Counted from the stretch's first letter, positions 1 to 7,784 are shown. The stretch: 15,189 bases of DNA from DATLYT01 sp035574455 (GCA_035574455.1 DATLYT010000203.1:1-15189), one strand, 5' to 3'. Numbers and translations: made by a program. Notes: generated from the sequence alone by a model not told the origin.

Positions 1-3
1 CTT

Positions 4-2685
4 CTACATCCCCCACCAGTAGGTCATCTTCACCGAGAACACATTATCCGGCCGGTCGCGCAGAAGCCTGCTCAGGTCTGTTCCGAATCGGAAGTCGCCG
101 TGGTTCTCGAAATCAATTTTCTGATTCGTCCATGCCACATAGAGCGTGGAGCCGGGGGAGTATTCCCAGCGTAGCACGGCGTTCAGACGGAGCGACTTGA
201 AGTTGAAATCGGGGTTGCCGAGCGTAAAGGCCGGAGCGGGTCTGACAGGGCCATCGGGATCGATGGTGTAGCGGTTGTCGCTGAACGTCATGATGGAAGG
301 AAGGCGGTTGTAGTGGTTGAACGTGAAGGTGCGCGGCGCTGCCAACTCTTTGAGGTCGCTGTAACGGCCGGTCGAGAGAAGCGGCTGCATGTAGAGCTGA
401 AGGCTGAGTTTCGGAGTGAACGTCCAGTTGAGCCGTAGTGATGCTGCGAGCTGTGTTTGATCTAGCACACCAAAGACGTATCGCCTGCCATAGGTTTCCG
501 TTGCGTAGGGATCGGCAATGCTGGTGATGTACTGTGCTACCTGGTAGACGCGCAGGAGCGACGGGTTGAAGCTCACGTTAACGGTCTTCGAAGCTTTCCA
601 GGTCAGGGTGAGTCCATAGCTGTATTGCCATCCGCCCGACGCGCCCGAAGCGCCAGTGAACGAAAGTATACCTCTGAGTGCTTTCCGGCTATCACTATAG
701 AATCCGGCGGAAAAAAATTGACTGCGGAGTGCTTTCATCAGCGGGCCGCCACGAGTGCGCTGGTCGTCGTAGCTTTCGGGTGAATACCCTCCGGAAACAT
801 ATCCACCCCAGTAATTCAGGAACTGTGCTTCAAATGCTGCGCGAATGTTGCCGCCGATTCGATAACCGCCGAAGTTGTATTCCTGTAGCAATGCCGTCGT
901 GAAAATCTTCCACCGGAAAATCTCGTCAGGCTCGAAGTTTTGATAACCGGTGTAGATGTGGGCGTTGATGTAATCGGCGAAATTGAGGAAGCCGGCGTCA
1001 TTGGTTTCAAACTTGGGGTGAATGGCGCCGATCGCTGCGTTGAAGATGAAATTGCCTTTCACTTTGTCCAGCCAGACACGGGAAGCCCAGCCCGTCATCG
1101 TTGTCGCGTTTGGGTCGACTTCCACATGCTCGGCATCGGGTCGCTGGAAGTAATGTTGAGGCGATTGTTGCAGCGCGAGCATGCGTCGCTGTGTGCCGGA
1201 GACTGTGGAGAGGCCTGCCCATCCGGTTACGACCCATTCCCGCTCATCGTCGAGAAAGACCCAGCCGTCCACGCCGCCGGAGAAAGCACGGTCATTCATA
1301 ATATCCCGTAGTCGATCCTCGCGGAAACGTCGTCCCATCGCGGTTGCAATAATGCCCAATGCTTGCCGCGCTTCGTTGAACTCTTTCTGCGTTCGCACAA
1401 TGCCGAAGTACGTCAGCGGCTCGATTTCATCGCGAAAGCGTACTCCTGCCGAGTCAACCTCGCCGTATTCGCGGTCCGTCACCGCACTCAACGCGGCAAT
1501 CGACCAGGTGTTGTCGATCTTCCCGCTCACTTTCGCGGCGCCGAGGATCGTGGTGCGGTCGGGAATGTGGCGGAATCCGCTATGCATCACCGAGCCCTGC
1601 GGCGCTCGGCCGATGCGACGGCTGTAGAAGAAATTCGGGTCGCGCCAGTTGAAATCTTGTAGCGAGACAGCTCCACCACGCCCAAAGCGGAGGATGTTCG
1701 AGCCTTCGATAAAGAACGGTCGCTTTTCATCGAATCGTACTTCGTACGCGGTGAGGTTGACGACGGCGGGGTCCACCTCAACTTGGGCGAAATCCGGGTT
1801 CAGCGTAGCATCGAGAGTCATCTCTCCACCGAGACCGATTTTCGCATCCGCACCCACCGTTGCTTGATAATCCCTCCCGAACACAAAGGGATCCTTGCGA
1901 CCCATGTTGAACGCATGCACGGAAGGCTGTTCCAAAAATTTTCCTGTGCTGACAACGTACGGCAGAATCTCTATCCGAGCCGGCGGTTCAATACCTTCTA
2001 TTCCGTGCAATTCCGCGAAACGTGACACGCGCACCTGATCGTTACGCGGATGCAGAGTGAGGTACGATTCTTCATTTTTGCGTTGAATCCGACGCGCGAA
2101 CTCAATGCCCCAGACGTAACGTTGTTGCTTGGTGAAGCGTAGCTGAGAGTACGGGATGCGAAACTCCGCCGTCCACCCGAGCTCGTCGGTGTTGACGCCC
2201 ACATCCCACACGCCATCCCACGTCCCGAGCTGGCTGTCGTTATACAAGGTTCCGTCTTCAATTGCCCCCGCCGGGTTCACACTGACGTAGATCGCTGTAC
2301 GCTTGTCGAATGCTGCATCGATTCCGATGGAGAGTTTATCAGACTCAGAATTTTCGTCGCGTCGTGCCAGTCGGCCGATAACCGAATCCGGTCGGCTATC
2401 ATACATGCGCGCGGCGATGTAGAGTGCATCGTCGTCGTAGGCAACCCACACTTCGGTATCTTCCGATGCGGGTGCTCCCTCATGTGGCTCACGTTGCACA
2501 AAGCCGCGCGTTCCTGCTACCTGCCAGATGGATTCCGTGAGCTTGCCATCGATGGTGATCGACCCTGTAACACGTTGTGCGGTGAGTTTTCGTGGCGACG
2601 GGGAGGAATTCTGAGCAACAGAGAAAAACGACGAGATAATGATGAGCAGAGCTAGAATAACGTATCGGGAGAGGTGGGAAGACAT
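4..2685 (-). CDS. DUF5916 outer-membrane protein with N-terminal CBM9-like domain
   Basis: Predicted exported protein of 893 residues. Residues 1-25 form a signal peptide: basic n-region, hydrophobic stretch 8-21, likely cleavage in S22-V-A-Q25. Residues about 36-224 look like the CBM9-like carbohydrate-binding domain that precedes DUF5916 (ITIDGKLTESIW at 43-54, several conserved Trp and Asp). The DUF5916 signature LNPDFAQVEVDPAVV followed by EKRPFFIEG lies at about 295-328, with FFYSRRIGRAP at 352-362. The rest alternates polar and aromatic residues and reads as an outer-membrane beta-barrel. The family has no settled function; surface glycan binding or uptake is an inference. I chose ATG 2685 over an upstream in-frame GTG at 2718 because 2718 lies upstream of the predicted -10 box and would spoil the signal peptide. 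The stop is TAG at 4-6. It has its own promoter, so it is probably not obligatorily co-transcribed with the gene behind it. Confidence 0.88.
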   Translation of the reverse strand: MSSHLSRYVILALLIIISSFFSVAQNSSPSPRKLTAQRVTGSITIDGKLTESIWQVAGTRGFVQREPHEGAPASEDTEVWVAYDDDALYIAARMYDSRPDSVIGRLARRDENSESDKLSIGIDAAFDKRTAIYVSVNPAGAIEDGTLYNDSQLGTWDGVWDVGVNTDELGWTAEFRIPYSQLRFTKQQRYVWGIEFARRIQRKNEESYLTLHPRNDQVRVSRFAELHGIEGIEPPARIEILPYVVSTGKFLEQPSVHAFNMGRKDPFVFGRDYQATVGADAKIGLGGEMTLDATLNPDFAQVEVDPAVVNLTAYEVRFDEKRPFFIEGSNILRFGRGGAVSLQDFNWRDPNFFYSRRIGRAPQGSVMHSGFRHIPDRTTILGAAKVSGKIDNTWSIAALSAVTDREYGEVDSAGVRFRDEIEPLTYFGIVRTQKEFNEARQALGIIATAMGRRFREDRLRDIMNDRAFSGGVDGWVFLDDEREWVVTGWAGLSTVSGTQRRMLALQQSPQHYFQRPDAEHVEVDPNATTMTGWASRVWLDKVKGNFIFNAAIGAIHPKFETNDAGFLNFADYINAHIYTGYQNFEPDEIFRWKIFTTALLQEYNFGGYRIGGNIRAAFEAQFLNYWGGYVSGGYSPESYDDQRTRGGPLMKALRSQFFSAGFYSDSRKALRGILSFTGASGASGGWQYSYGLTLTWKASKTVNVSFNPSLLRVYQVAQYITSIADPYATETYGRRYVFGVLDQTQLAASLRLNWTFTPKLSLQLYMQPLLSTGRYSDLKELAAPRTFTFNHYNRLPSIMTFSDNRYTIDPDGPVRPAPAFTLGNPDFNFKSLRLNAVLRWEYSPGSTLYVAWTNQKIDFENHGDFRFGTDLSRLLRDRPDNVFSVKMTYWWGM

Positions 2686-2710
2686 GGAAAATCTTTTAAA
2701 AGGATGTGCT

Positions 2711-2739
2711 AATATCACACTCTACGAATGAAAATGCAA
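2711..2739 (-). promoter_or_regulatory. Promoter for the DUF5916 gene
   Basis: Read on the minus strand: TTGCAT (2739-2734), a 17-base spacer, then GATATT (2716-2711). The nine bases TTGCATTTT and the 15-base distance from them to ATATT recur exactly in front of the 2765-4492 gene, which argues against chance. It places transcription start near 2704 and a leader of about 20 bases before ATG 2685. Confidence 0.6.
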
Positions 2740-2764
2740 GAGCGGAGGAAAATTTATCTCCAGC

Positions 2765-4492
2765 TTAGTGCTTCCTTTGTTTGTTCATCGTTGCCTGAAG
2801 TCGTTCAAACTCTTCCCGTGCTTCCTCATCGTTCGGATTGATCTTCAGCACTGTCGCAAGATGAGACAGAGCTTCATCACGCTTTCCTATTTTTGAGAGG
2901 ACAAGGGCAAGGTTGAAGTGGGCGAAGGCATATTCCGGATTAATTCGAATGGCTTCCCGGTACCGTTCAAGAGCGGCGTCGGTTTTGCCTTCTTGAGTAT
3001 CCAGGATTCCGAGGTTCAGGTGGGCTTCTTCAAAGTTCGGATCGAGGCGGAGAGCCTCCTGGTAATGTACACGCGCGGAGTCAAGTTGCCCGAGCGCAAC
3101 AAGAGCGTTTGCCAAATTGTGATGTGTGCTGGCAATGGTGGGATAGATATCGAGTGTCTTGGAAAAGTGAAAGGCCGCGCGTGCGTAATCGTTCTTGCGA
3201 AGATATGCCGTCCCGAGGTTGTGATGAGCGAGCCAATTCTTCTCGGTGACAGCTAACGTGTGCTCGAAGAGCGTAATTGTATTTTTCCAGTAGCCGACCT
3301 GTCGGTCACTGAGGAACGCCAGCGCTACGCAGATGGCCGTACCTGCGACGCTCAGTACAACATTCCGGTACCGCCAGTGCAGGAAAAGCTCACTCATTCC
3401 CCATGCGATCATGATGCAAATGCCGATTTGCGGGATGTACATGTACCGGTCTGCCATCGCCTGCGCGCCCACCTGCACGAGGCCGATCACCGGCACCAGC
3501 GTGCCGAGATACCAGAGCCAGCCAACGGTGAGGTATGGAGAACGGTTGATCAAGCGCAATGTTCCAATCGTTATAAGTGCAAGGATCAGGAGGCTTATGA
3601 CAGTCTGCCACAAGGGAATTTGCTCGCCGTAGTGAGGGTAGAAGACAGCGAGGTTTGCAGGCCAGAACGTTTTCGCGAGGTAGCCGATGTACGAATCGAC
3701 GGCATTCGCCAACCGAACGGGCAATGCAATCCCCTCGACCGTCGACATCGCTCCGCCGCGTTGCTGCACGACATAGGTAACGACGCTGGAAATCGCGGTA
3801 AGGACAAACATCGGCATTTTCTCTTTCACGAACGGCAGAAGGTCGATGAAGAAGTTCTTCACGCTTGTTCCCGGTTGAGGAGGTTGAAGGCGCTTGAATG
3901 GCCAGACATCCAGCAACAGCAGAACGAACGGAAGCGTCACGAGCATTGGCTTTGCCATCAACCCGAGAGCGAATACGAGGACGACGAGGACGAGGCGCTG
4001 TGATGAGGGTTGTTCAACATACGAGGTGTATGTCAAGAGCGTCAGCATCCAGAACAACCCGCTCAATAGATCTTTTCGCTCGGCTGCCCACGCGACGGAC
4101 TCCACATGCAACGGATGAAGCGCAAAGACCGCGGCGACAAAAAGGCTCTGCCAGAAGTTTTTGGTGATGCGATTGAAGACAAGCCACAGCAGGAAGGTAT
4201 TCAATAGGTGGAAAAAGACATTTGTCAGTAAATGGCCGGCGGGGCTCAGGCCGAAGCGTTCCACATCGGCCATGTGCGAAAGCCACGTGAGCGGATGCCA
4301 ATTGGAGGCGTGGCCCGACGTAAACGCCCAACCGACACTCTCCAGCGTTATGCCTTTCAGGACATACGCATTGGTTGTGATGTAGCGGTCGTCGTCATAC
4401 AGGAGGAACTCGTGGTTTCTCACCTGCCAGTAGACGACAGCAGTAACAGCCAAAAGGAGACCAACAATCGTATAACGCTGCCAAGAGGTCAT
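2765..4492 (-). CDS. TMTC-like GT-C membrane glycosyltransferase with TPR repeats
   Basis: A 575-residue polytopic membrane protein. The N-terminal two thirds carry many hydrophobic helices; the last 157 residues are soluble. Features match eukaryotic TMTC-type O-mannosyltransferases (GT-C fold, DUF1736 plus TPR): acidic DDD at 33-35 in the first external loop, NWHPL 64-68, HPLHVESVAW 126-135 with ERKD 138-141, and ADRYMYIPQIG 347-357. Four perfect 34-residue TPR units follow at 419-452, 453-486, 487-520 and 521-554. By analogy it would use a lipid-linked sugar to glycosylate exported proteins, but donor, acceptor and activity are inferred; bacterial relatives are often named only 'TPR protein'. 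The ATG at 4492 sits about 11 bases after the predicted transcription start and has no Shine-Dalgarno, as is common in this group. The DUF5916 gene follows 79 bases downstream, an association that may or may not mean a shared surface role. Confidence 0.82.
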   Translation of the reverse strand: MTSWQRYTIVGLLLAVTAVVYWQVRNHEFLLYDDDRYITTNAYVLKGITLESVGWAFTSGHASNWHPLTWLSHMADVERFGLSPAGHLLTNVFFHLLNTFLLWLVFNRITKNFWQSLFVAAVFALHPLHVESVAWAAERKDLLSGLFWMLTLLTYTSYVEQPSSQRLVLVVLVFALGLMAKPMLVTLPFVLLLLDVWPFKRLQPPQPGTSVKNFFIDLLPFVKEKMPMFVLTAISSVVTYVVQQRGGAMSTVEGIALPVRLANAVDSYIGYLAKTFWPANLAVFYPHYGEQIPLWQTVISLLILALITIGTLRLINRSPYLTVGWLWYLGTLVPVIGLVQVGAQAMADRYMYIPQIGICIMIAWGMSELFLHWRYRNVVLSVAGTAICVALAFLSDRQVGYWKNTITLFEHTLAVTEKNWLAHHNLGTAYLRKNDYARAAFHFSKTLDIYPTIASTHHNLANALVALGQLDSARVHYQEALRLDPNFEEAHLNLGILDTQEGKTDAALERYREAIRINPEYAFAHFNLALVLSKIGKRDEALSHLATVLKINPNDEEAREEFERLQATMNKQRKH

Positions 4493-4509
4493 AAGGGAAA
4501 CGTCGGTGC

Positions 4510-4538
4510 AATATGGAGCACGGCTGAGAAAAATGCAA
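4510..4538 (-). promoter_or_regulatory. Promoter for the TMTC-like gene
   Basis: On the minus strand: TTGCAT (4538-4533), 17-base spacer, CATATT (4515-4510). It is the same element as at 2711-2739, down to TTGCATTTT plus 15 bases plus ATATT. Predicted start of transcription is near 4503, giving a leader of about 11 bases before ATG 4492, too short for a normal Shine-Dalgarno. Confidence 0.6.
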
Positions 4539-4602
4539 GGTTGTTTCTCTGTGTCCGCGAGGAGGTCGGAACGAGCTTGTCGAGCATAGACGAAGTCGGT
4601 TG

Positions 4603-4621
4603 AGCGGTGAGACTAACCGCT
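4603..4621. repeat. Inverted repeat in the divergent intergenic region
   Basis: AGCGGT (4603-4608) and ACCGCT (4616-4621) form a perfect 6-bp dyad with a 7-base centre. It ends 19 bases upstream of the predicted -35 box of the leucine dehydrogenase promoter and about 65 bases upstream of the TMTC -35 box on the other strand. No gene ends here on either strand, so a terminator role is unlikely; a regulator-binding site is possible. Six bases per arm is short enough to arise by chance. The remainder of the 250-base gap 4493-4742 shows no ORF or RNA gene. Confidence 0.35.
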
Positions 4622-4640
4622 GTTTAAGGTTTTTGCTTGC

Positions 4641-4669
4641 TTGCCTTGAACTGTAATTTTCCCTATTTT
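4641..4669 (+). promoter_or_regulatory. Promoter for leucine dehydrogenase
   Basis: TTGCCT (4641-4646), 17-base spacer, TATTTT (4664-4669). It has the same TTGC(A/C)T-17-box layout as the two minus-strand promoters in this window. It can also be read as the Bacteroidota form, TTG, 20 bases, then TATTTTG, one T short of TAnnTTTG. Transcription would start near 4676, about 67 bases before ATG 4743. Confidence 0.5.
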
Positions 4670-4676
4670 GGCAGCG

Positions 4677-4697
4677 CCTTCAACGCACCCTTCAACG
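4677..4697 (+). repeat. 9-bp direct repeat at the predicted transcription start
   Basis: CCTTCAACG occurs at 4677-4685 and again at 4689-4697, a 12-base period. The second copy runs into an 8-bp palindrome CAACGTTG (4693-4700). The position, immediately at or after the predicted start of the leucine dehydrogenase transcript, fits an operator or a leader element, but no regulator can be named from sequence alone. Confidence 0.4.
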
Positions 4698-4742
4698 TTG
4701 GGCATACCACAGCATTCTCAACTCTTCACGAGCGGGGACAGG

Positions 4743-5861
4743 ATGAAAATCTTCGAAGAGATCGAACGCAAGGAGCACGAACAAGTTGTTTTTTTCTCTG
4801 ATAAACGCGTTGGGCTGCGGGCAATTGTTGCCGTTCACAACACATCACTTGGACCTGCACTGGGCGGCACGCGCATGTGGACGTACGCGAGCGACGACGA
4901 AGCGCTGCGCGATGTGTTACGGCTCTCGCGTGGCATGACCTACAAAGCCGCGGTCGCCGGATTAAACCTTGGCGGCGGGAAGGCGGTGATTATCGGCGAC
5001 CCGAACAAGGATAAGACTGAAGCACTCTTTCGCACGTACGGCCGCTTTGTCGACGGCATGGCAGGTCGCTATATTACGGCGGAAGATGTTGGCACCACCG
5101 AGCGAGATATGGAGTGGGTGCGGATGGAGACGAAGTACGTCACCGGAATTTCCCGCGCGCTAGGAGGCAGTGGCGACCCGTCTCCGGTCACGGGATACGG
5201 CGTGTATGTGGGGATGAAAGCGTGCGCGCACGAAGTGTTCGGGAGCGATTCACTCAAAGGGAAGAAGGTTGCCATTCAGGGGGCAGGCAAAGTTGGACAG
5301 TATTTAGGTGAACATCTTGCCAAGGAAGGTGCAAAGATCTTCATCACCGACATTTACGAAGAGAAAGCCAAGCGCGTGGCGAAACTGCTGAAAGCGACGT
5401 ACGTCAAACCGAACAAAATTTTCGAACTGAACGTTGATATCTTTGCTCCCTGTGCATTGGGCGGCGTGTTAAACGACGAGACAATCCCTAAACTCCGTTG
5501 CAAGATTGTCGCTGGCGGCGCGAACAATCAGCTCCTTGATGAGAAAAAGCACATTGCCCAACTCGTCGAACGCGGTATTCTCTGGGCGCCGGATTATGCC
5601 ATCAATGCCGGCGGACTGATCAACGTCGCCAACGAGTTGGAGGGGTACCGACAGGAGCGAGCGCTCAAGCAGGCCGGAGGGATTTACGATACGCTTCGGC
5701 AGATTTTCCAGATTGCCCGGCAAGAAAAGATTACGACGGCACAAGCGGCAAATAGGCTCGCAGAGGACCGTATTGCCAAAATTTCTCGCGTGAAACAATT
5801 ATATTCCGGCCGTTCGGAATTCCGCGGGCGGTTGGGTGAAATGAGCCCGAAGTCGCGATAA
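4743..5861 (+). CDS. Leucine dehydrogenase (branched-chain amino acid dehydrogenase)
   Basis: A 372-residue cytosolic enzyme of the Glu/Leu/Phe/Val dehydrogenase family. It reversibly deaminates leucine, valine or isoleucine to 2-oxo acids with NAD+. The catalytic lysine lies in GGGKAVI (K80), with a second conserved lysine at K68 and the conserved aspartate D115 in TAEDVGTT; these numbers coincide with those used for the Bacillus enzyme when ATG 4743 is residue 1. The dinucleotide-binding motif is G180-A-G182-K-V-G185. NAGGLINVANELEGY near the C-terminal part is also family-typical. A 25-codon longer frame from TTG 4668 was rejected because it overlaps the predicted -10 box and adds no family sequence. 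A Shine-Dalgarno is weak. The oxo-acid products feed branched-chain fatty acid synthesis or amino acid turnover. LeuDH versus ValDH preference cannot be fixed by eye. The nusB gene starts 78 bases downstream without an obvious terminator between. Confidence 0.95.
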   Translation: MKIFEEIERKEHEQVVFFSDKRVGLRAIVAVHNTSLGPALGGTRMWTYASDDEALRDVLRLSRGMTYKAAVAGLNLGGGKAVIIGDPNKDKTEALFRTYGRFVDGMAGRYITAEDVGTTERDMEWVRMETKYVTGISRALGGSGDPSPVTGYGVYVGMKACAHEVFGSDSLKGKKVAIQGAGKVGQYLGEHLAKEGAKIFITDIYEEKAKRVAKLLKATYVKPNKIFELNVDIFAPCALGGVLNDETIPKLRCKIVAGGANNQLLDEKKHIAQLVERGILWAPDYAINAGGLINVANELEGYRQERALKQAGGIYDTLRQIFQIARQEKITTAQAANRLAEDRIAKISRVKQLYSGRSEFRGRLGEMSPKSR

Positions 5862-5913
5862 CAAGCGCTCTCCGCACGTTTCTGTTCGTTGTGTTGCAGT
5901 TCACGATTCACGC

Positions 5914-5927
5914 TGTTTGACCAAACA
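5914..5927. repeat. 14-bp dyad upstream of nusB
   Basis: TGTTTG (5914-5919), two central bases AC, then CAAACA (5922-5927). The symmetry is perfect in both 6-bp arms. The loop is too short for a stable RNA hairpin and no T-run follows, so a protein-binding site 12 bases before ATG 5940 is more plausible than a terminator. It could also be chance; no promoter matching the local consensus is convincing here. Confidence 0.3.
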
Positions 5928-5939
5928 CCGTTCTTTGCC

Positions 5940-6416
5940 ATGGCCTTCAAGCGCCGATTGGTTCGGGAAAAAGTTCTACAGGTACTCTACGCGTACGAGC
6001 TTTCGCACGAGCCGATCGATTTTCTTCTCGATAACATCGCCGGGACGCTCAAGAAAGAGCGTGAGACGATAGACTTTGCTCGACAACTGATCCTGAAGGT
6101 TGTGGAGTCGGCGGCGGAGATTGACAACATGATCCGCAAACGCGTCGAGCACTGGGAATTCAACCGTCTCGCCATTATCGACAAGATCATTCTTCGCATG
6201 GGCATCTGCGAGCTCCTCTATTTTGACGACATCCCCCCGAAAGTCACGATCAACGAGGCCATTGAAATTGCCAGACGCTACAGCACGGAAAAAAGCGACA
6301 AGTTTGTTAACGGCGTGCTGGATTCTATCCTCAACGACCTGAAAGCCGACGGCAAGCTCAAAAAATCCGGCCGTGGGTTAATCGAGACTCCACACCAAAC
6401 GAAGTCGAGATCGTGA
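5940..6416 (+). CDS. nusB: Transcription antitermination factor NusB
   Basis: A 158-residue all-helical protein of the NusB family. NusB pairs with NusE (ribosomal protein S10), binds boxA in rRNA leaders and supports antitermination and rRNA maturation in the cytoplasm. Diagnostic segments are RRLVREKVLQVLYAYE near the N-terminus, RLAIIDKIILRMGICELL in the middle, and INEAIEIARRYS...KFVNGVLD in the C-terminal half. The length fits the family. I chose ATG 5940 rather than in-frame TTG 5889 because family proteins begin close to the RRxxRE motif and the extra residues look non-conserved. No clear Shine-Dalgarno precedes it. The C-terminal tail after residue about 138 is basic and poorly conserved. 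Its TGA stop overlaps the GTG start of the next gene, implying coupled translation. Confidence 0.95.
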   Translation: MAFKRRLVREKVLQVLYAYELSHEPIDFLLDNIAGTLKKERETIDFARQLILKVVESAAEIDNMIRKRVEHWEFNRLAIIDKIILRMGICELLYFDDIPPKVTINEAIEIARRYSTEKSDKFVNGVLDSILNDLKADGKLKKSGRGLIETPHQTKSRS

Positions 6417-7684
6417 ACCCGTTGCCGGCAGACACACCAACAGCGGACGTTCAGCCCGCAACACGCGGACAGATTCTTTCCTGGACGCTGTTCGATTTTG
6501 CCAACACGGCGTTTTACGTCCTCATTCTTACCGTCGGTTATCCGCTCTACTTTAAAAAAGTTATCGCGCACGATACGGCACACGGCGATGCCCTGTGGGG
6601 GCTTTCCTTCAGCCTATCGATGTTGATCGTCGCTCTCCTCTCGCCCGTTCTCGGCGCTGTTGCCGACTATGGCGCAGGGAAGAAACGCTTCTTGGGGATC
6701 TTCACAGCTCTGTGCATTTTTGCCACAGCGGGACTGTTCTTCGTCGAGGCGTCGATGATTGTCTGGGGGATGGCGCTGCTGATTCTTGCCAACATCGGCT
6801 TTGAGGCGGGGCTGGTGTTCTACGATGCATTTCTGCCGGAGATTACGACGGAACGAAGCTACGGCCGCGTCTCAGGATACGGTTTTGCCGTAGGGTATAT
6901 TGGATCGCTCGTCACGTTGCTTGTCGCGCTGCCATTGTATCAAGACGGATTCGGGTCGGAGAATTTGCTCAATATCCGCTTTAGTTTTCTCCTCGCGGCT
7001 GGGTTTTTCCTTGTCTTCTCGGCGCCGCTGTTTTTCTTTGTTCCCGACCGTCAGCGCTTTGCAAGCTTGAAACTGGATTTCATCGTTATCGGTTTCCGCC
7101 GAATCCGGAACACCTTCAAACAATTCTCCGACTATCGAAACATCGCCCGGTTCCTCCTTGCCTATTTTATCTATATCGACGCCATCAACACGATTATCAT
7201 CTTCTCATCGATCTTTGCGGACGAGACGCTGCATCTCGCCATCGATGAAATCATCTTTTTCTTTCTTGAAGTTCAGACGACCGCCATCATCGGCTCTGTT
7301 CTGTTCGGCATCCTTGCAGACAAACTTGGCCATAAGCAAGCGCTTACCATCTCGCTCTTGCTATGGTTACTCATTGTTGCCGTTGCATATATGACGACGG
7401 ATAAAACGATGTTTTTTGTTGTCGGTGCACTCGCCGGTGTCGCGTTGGGGTCCTCGCAGTCATCCAGCCGCAGCCTGATGTCGGCACTCGTTCCGCAGGA
7501 AAAAAAGACGGAGTTTTTCGGCTTCTACTCATTCTTCGGGAAAGCCTCTGCAATCCTTGGCCCTGCGATCTTCGGTCTCATCTCTTCAGCCGTCAATCAA
7601 CGCGTTGCCATTCTTGCTGTGGGTGCGTTGCTGCTTGTCGGTCTGCTTCTTCTTCAGCGCGTCGAAAGTCCGAAACAAGCATAA
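6413..7684 (+). CDS. MFS transporter, UMF1 (Atg22-like) family
   Basis: A 423-residue inner-membrane protein with about 12 hydrophobic helices. Family markers are SWTLFDFANTAFYV (23-36), YDAFLPEI in the first half, and GYGFAVGYIGS shortly after, all typical of the bacterial UMF1 branch related to yeast vacuolar effluxer Atg22. The substrate of bacterial members is not established; Atg22 exports amino acids from the vacuole, so amino acid efflux next to leucine dehydrogenase is a tempting but unproven idea. Translation begins at GTG 6413, which shares bases with the nusB stop (GTGA). An in-frame TTG at 6422 is a weaker alternative, and there is no in-frame ATG before the first helix. The stop is TAA 7682-7684, followed by a weak terminator-like hairpin. 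Probably in one transcript with nusB. Confidence 0.9.
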   Translation: MNPLPADTPTADVQPATRGQILSWTLFDFANTAFYVLILTVGYPLYFKKVIAHDTAHGDALWGLSFSLSMLIVALLSPVLGAVADYGAGKKRFLGIFTALCIFATAGLFFVEASMIVWGMALLILANIGFEAGLVFYDAFLPEITTERSYGRVSGYGFAVGYIGSLVTLLVALPLYQDGFGSENLLNIRFSFLLAAGFFLVFSAPLFFFVPDRQRFASLKLDFIVIGFRRIRNTFKQFSDYRNIARFLLAYFIYIDAINTIIIFSSIFADETLHLAIDEIIFFFLEVQTTAIIGSVLFGILADKLGHKQALTISLLLWLLIVAVAYMTTDKTMFFVVGALAGVALGSSQSSSRSLMSALVPQEKKTEFFGFYSFFGKASAILGPAIFGLISSAVNQRVAILAVGALLLVGLLLLQRVESPKQA

Positions 7685-7700
7685 CGACCTCGTTCTGCCG

Positions 7701-7723
7701 GCAACTTCGCTGTTGCGCTTTTT
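7701..7723 (+). terminator. Weak intrinsic-terminator-like hairpin
   Basis: GCAAC (7701-7705), loop TTCGCT, GTTGC (7712-7716), two bases GC, then five T (7719-7723). It lies 16 bases after the MFS stop, where a terminator is expected. The stem is only five pairs, so it would be weak. It overlaps the possible -35 box of the exbB promoter. Confidence 0.35.
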
Positions 7724-7741
7724 GCTAAATTCGTGTACCAT
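7713..7741 (+). promoter_or_regulatory. Possible promoter for the exbB operon
   Basis: TTGCGC (7713-7718), 17-base spacer, TACCAT (7736-7741). It keeps the TTGC start and the 17-base spacer of the other three promoters in the window, but the -10 box is only a 4 of 6 match to TATAAT. Alternative -7-like boxes nearby (7726-7733, 7741-7748) lack a TTG at the right distance. Confidence 0.35.
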
Positions 7742-7779
7742 AATTTCGGCTCTCACACAGAGCAATGTTTCTCGTACTC

Positions 7780-7784
7780 AGGAG
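7780..7784 (+). promoter_or_regulatory. Shine-Dalgarno site of exbB
   Basis: AGGAG sits eight bases before ATG 7793. It is the clearest ribosome-binding site in the window and decides the exbB start against the upstream in-frame GTG 7733. Confidence 0.7.

Noticed and set aside
2686..2718. GTG start at 2718 for the DUF5916 gene
   Set aside because: It lies upstream of the predicted -10 box (2711-2716) and would put eleven residues in front of a good signal peptide.
3260..4003. 247-codon open frame on the plus strand
   Set aside because: It is the shadow of the membrane part of the TMTC-like gene; its product is Arg/Asp/His-rich with no domain.
4668..4742. TTG start at 4668 for leucine dehydrogenase
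   Set aside because: It overlaps the predicted -10 box, and ATG 4743 gives catalytic-residue numbering (K68, K80, D115) equal to the known enzyme.
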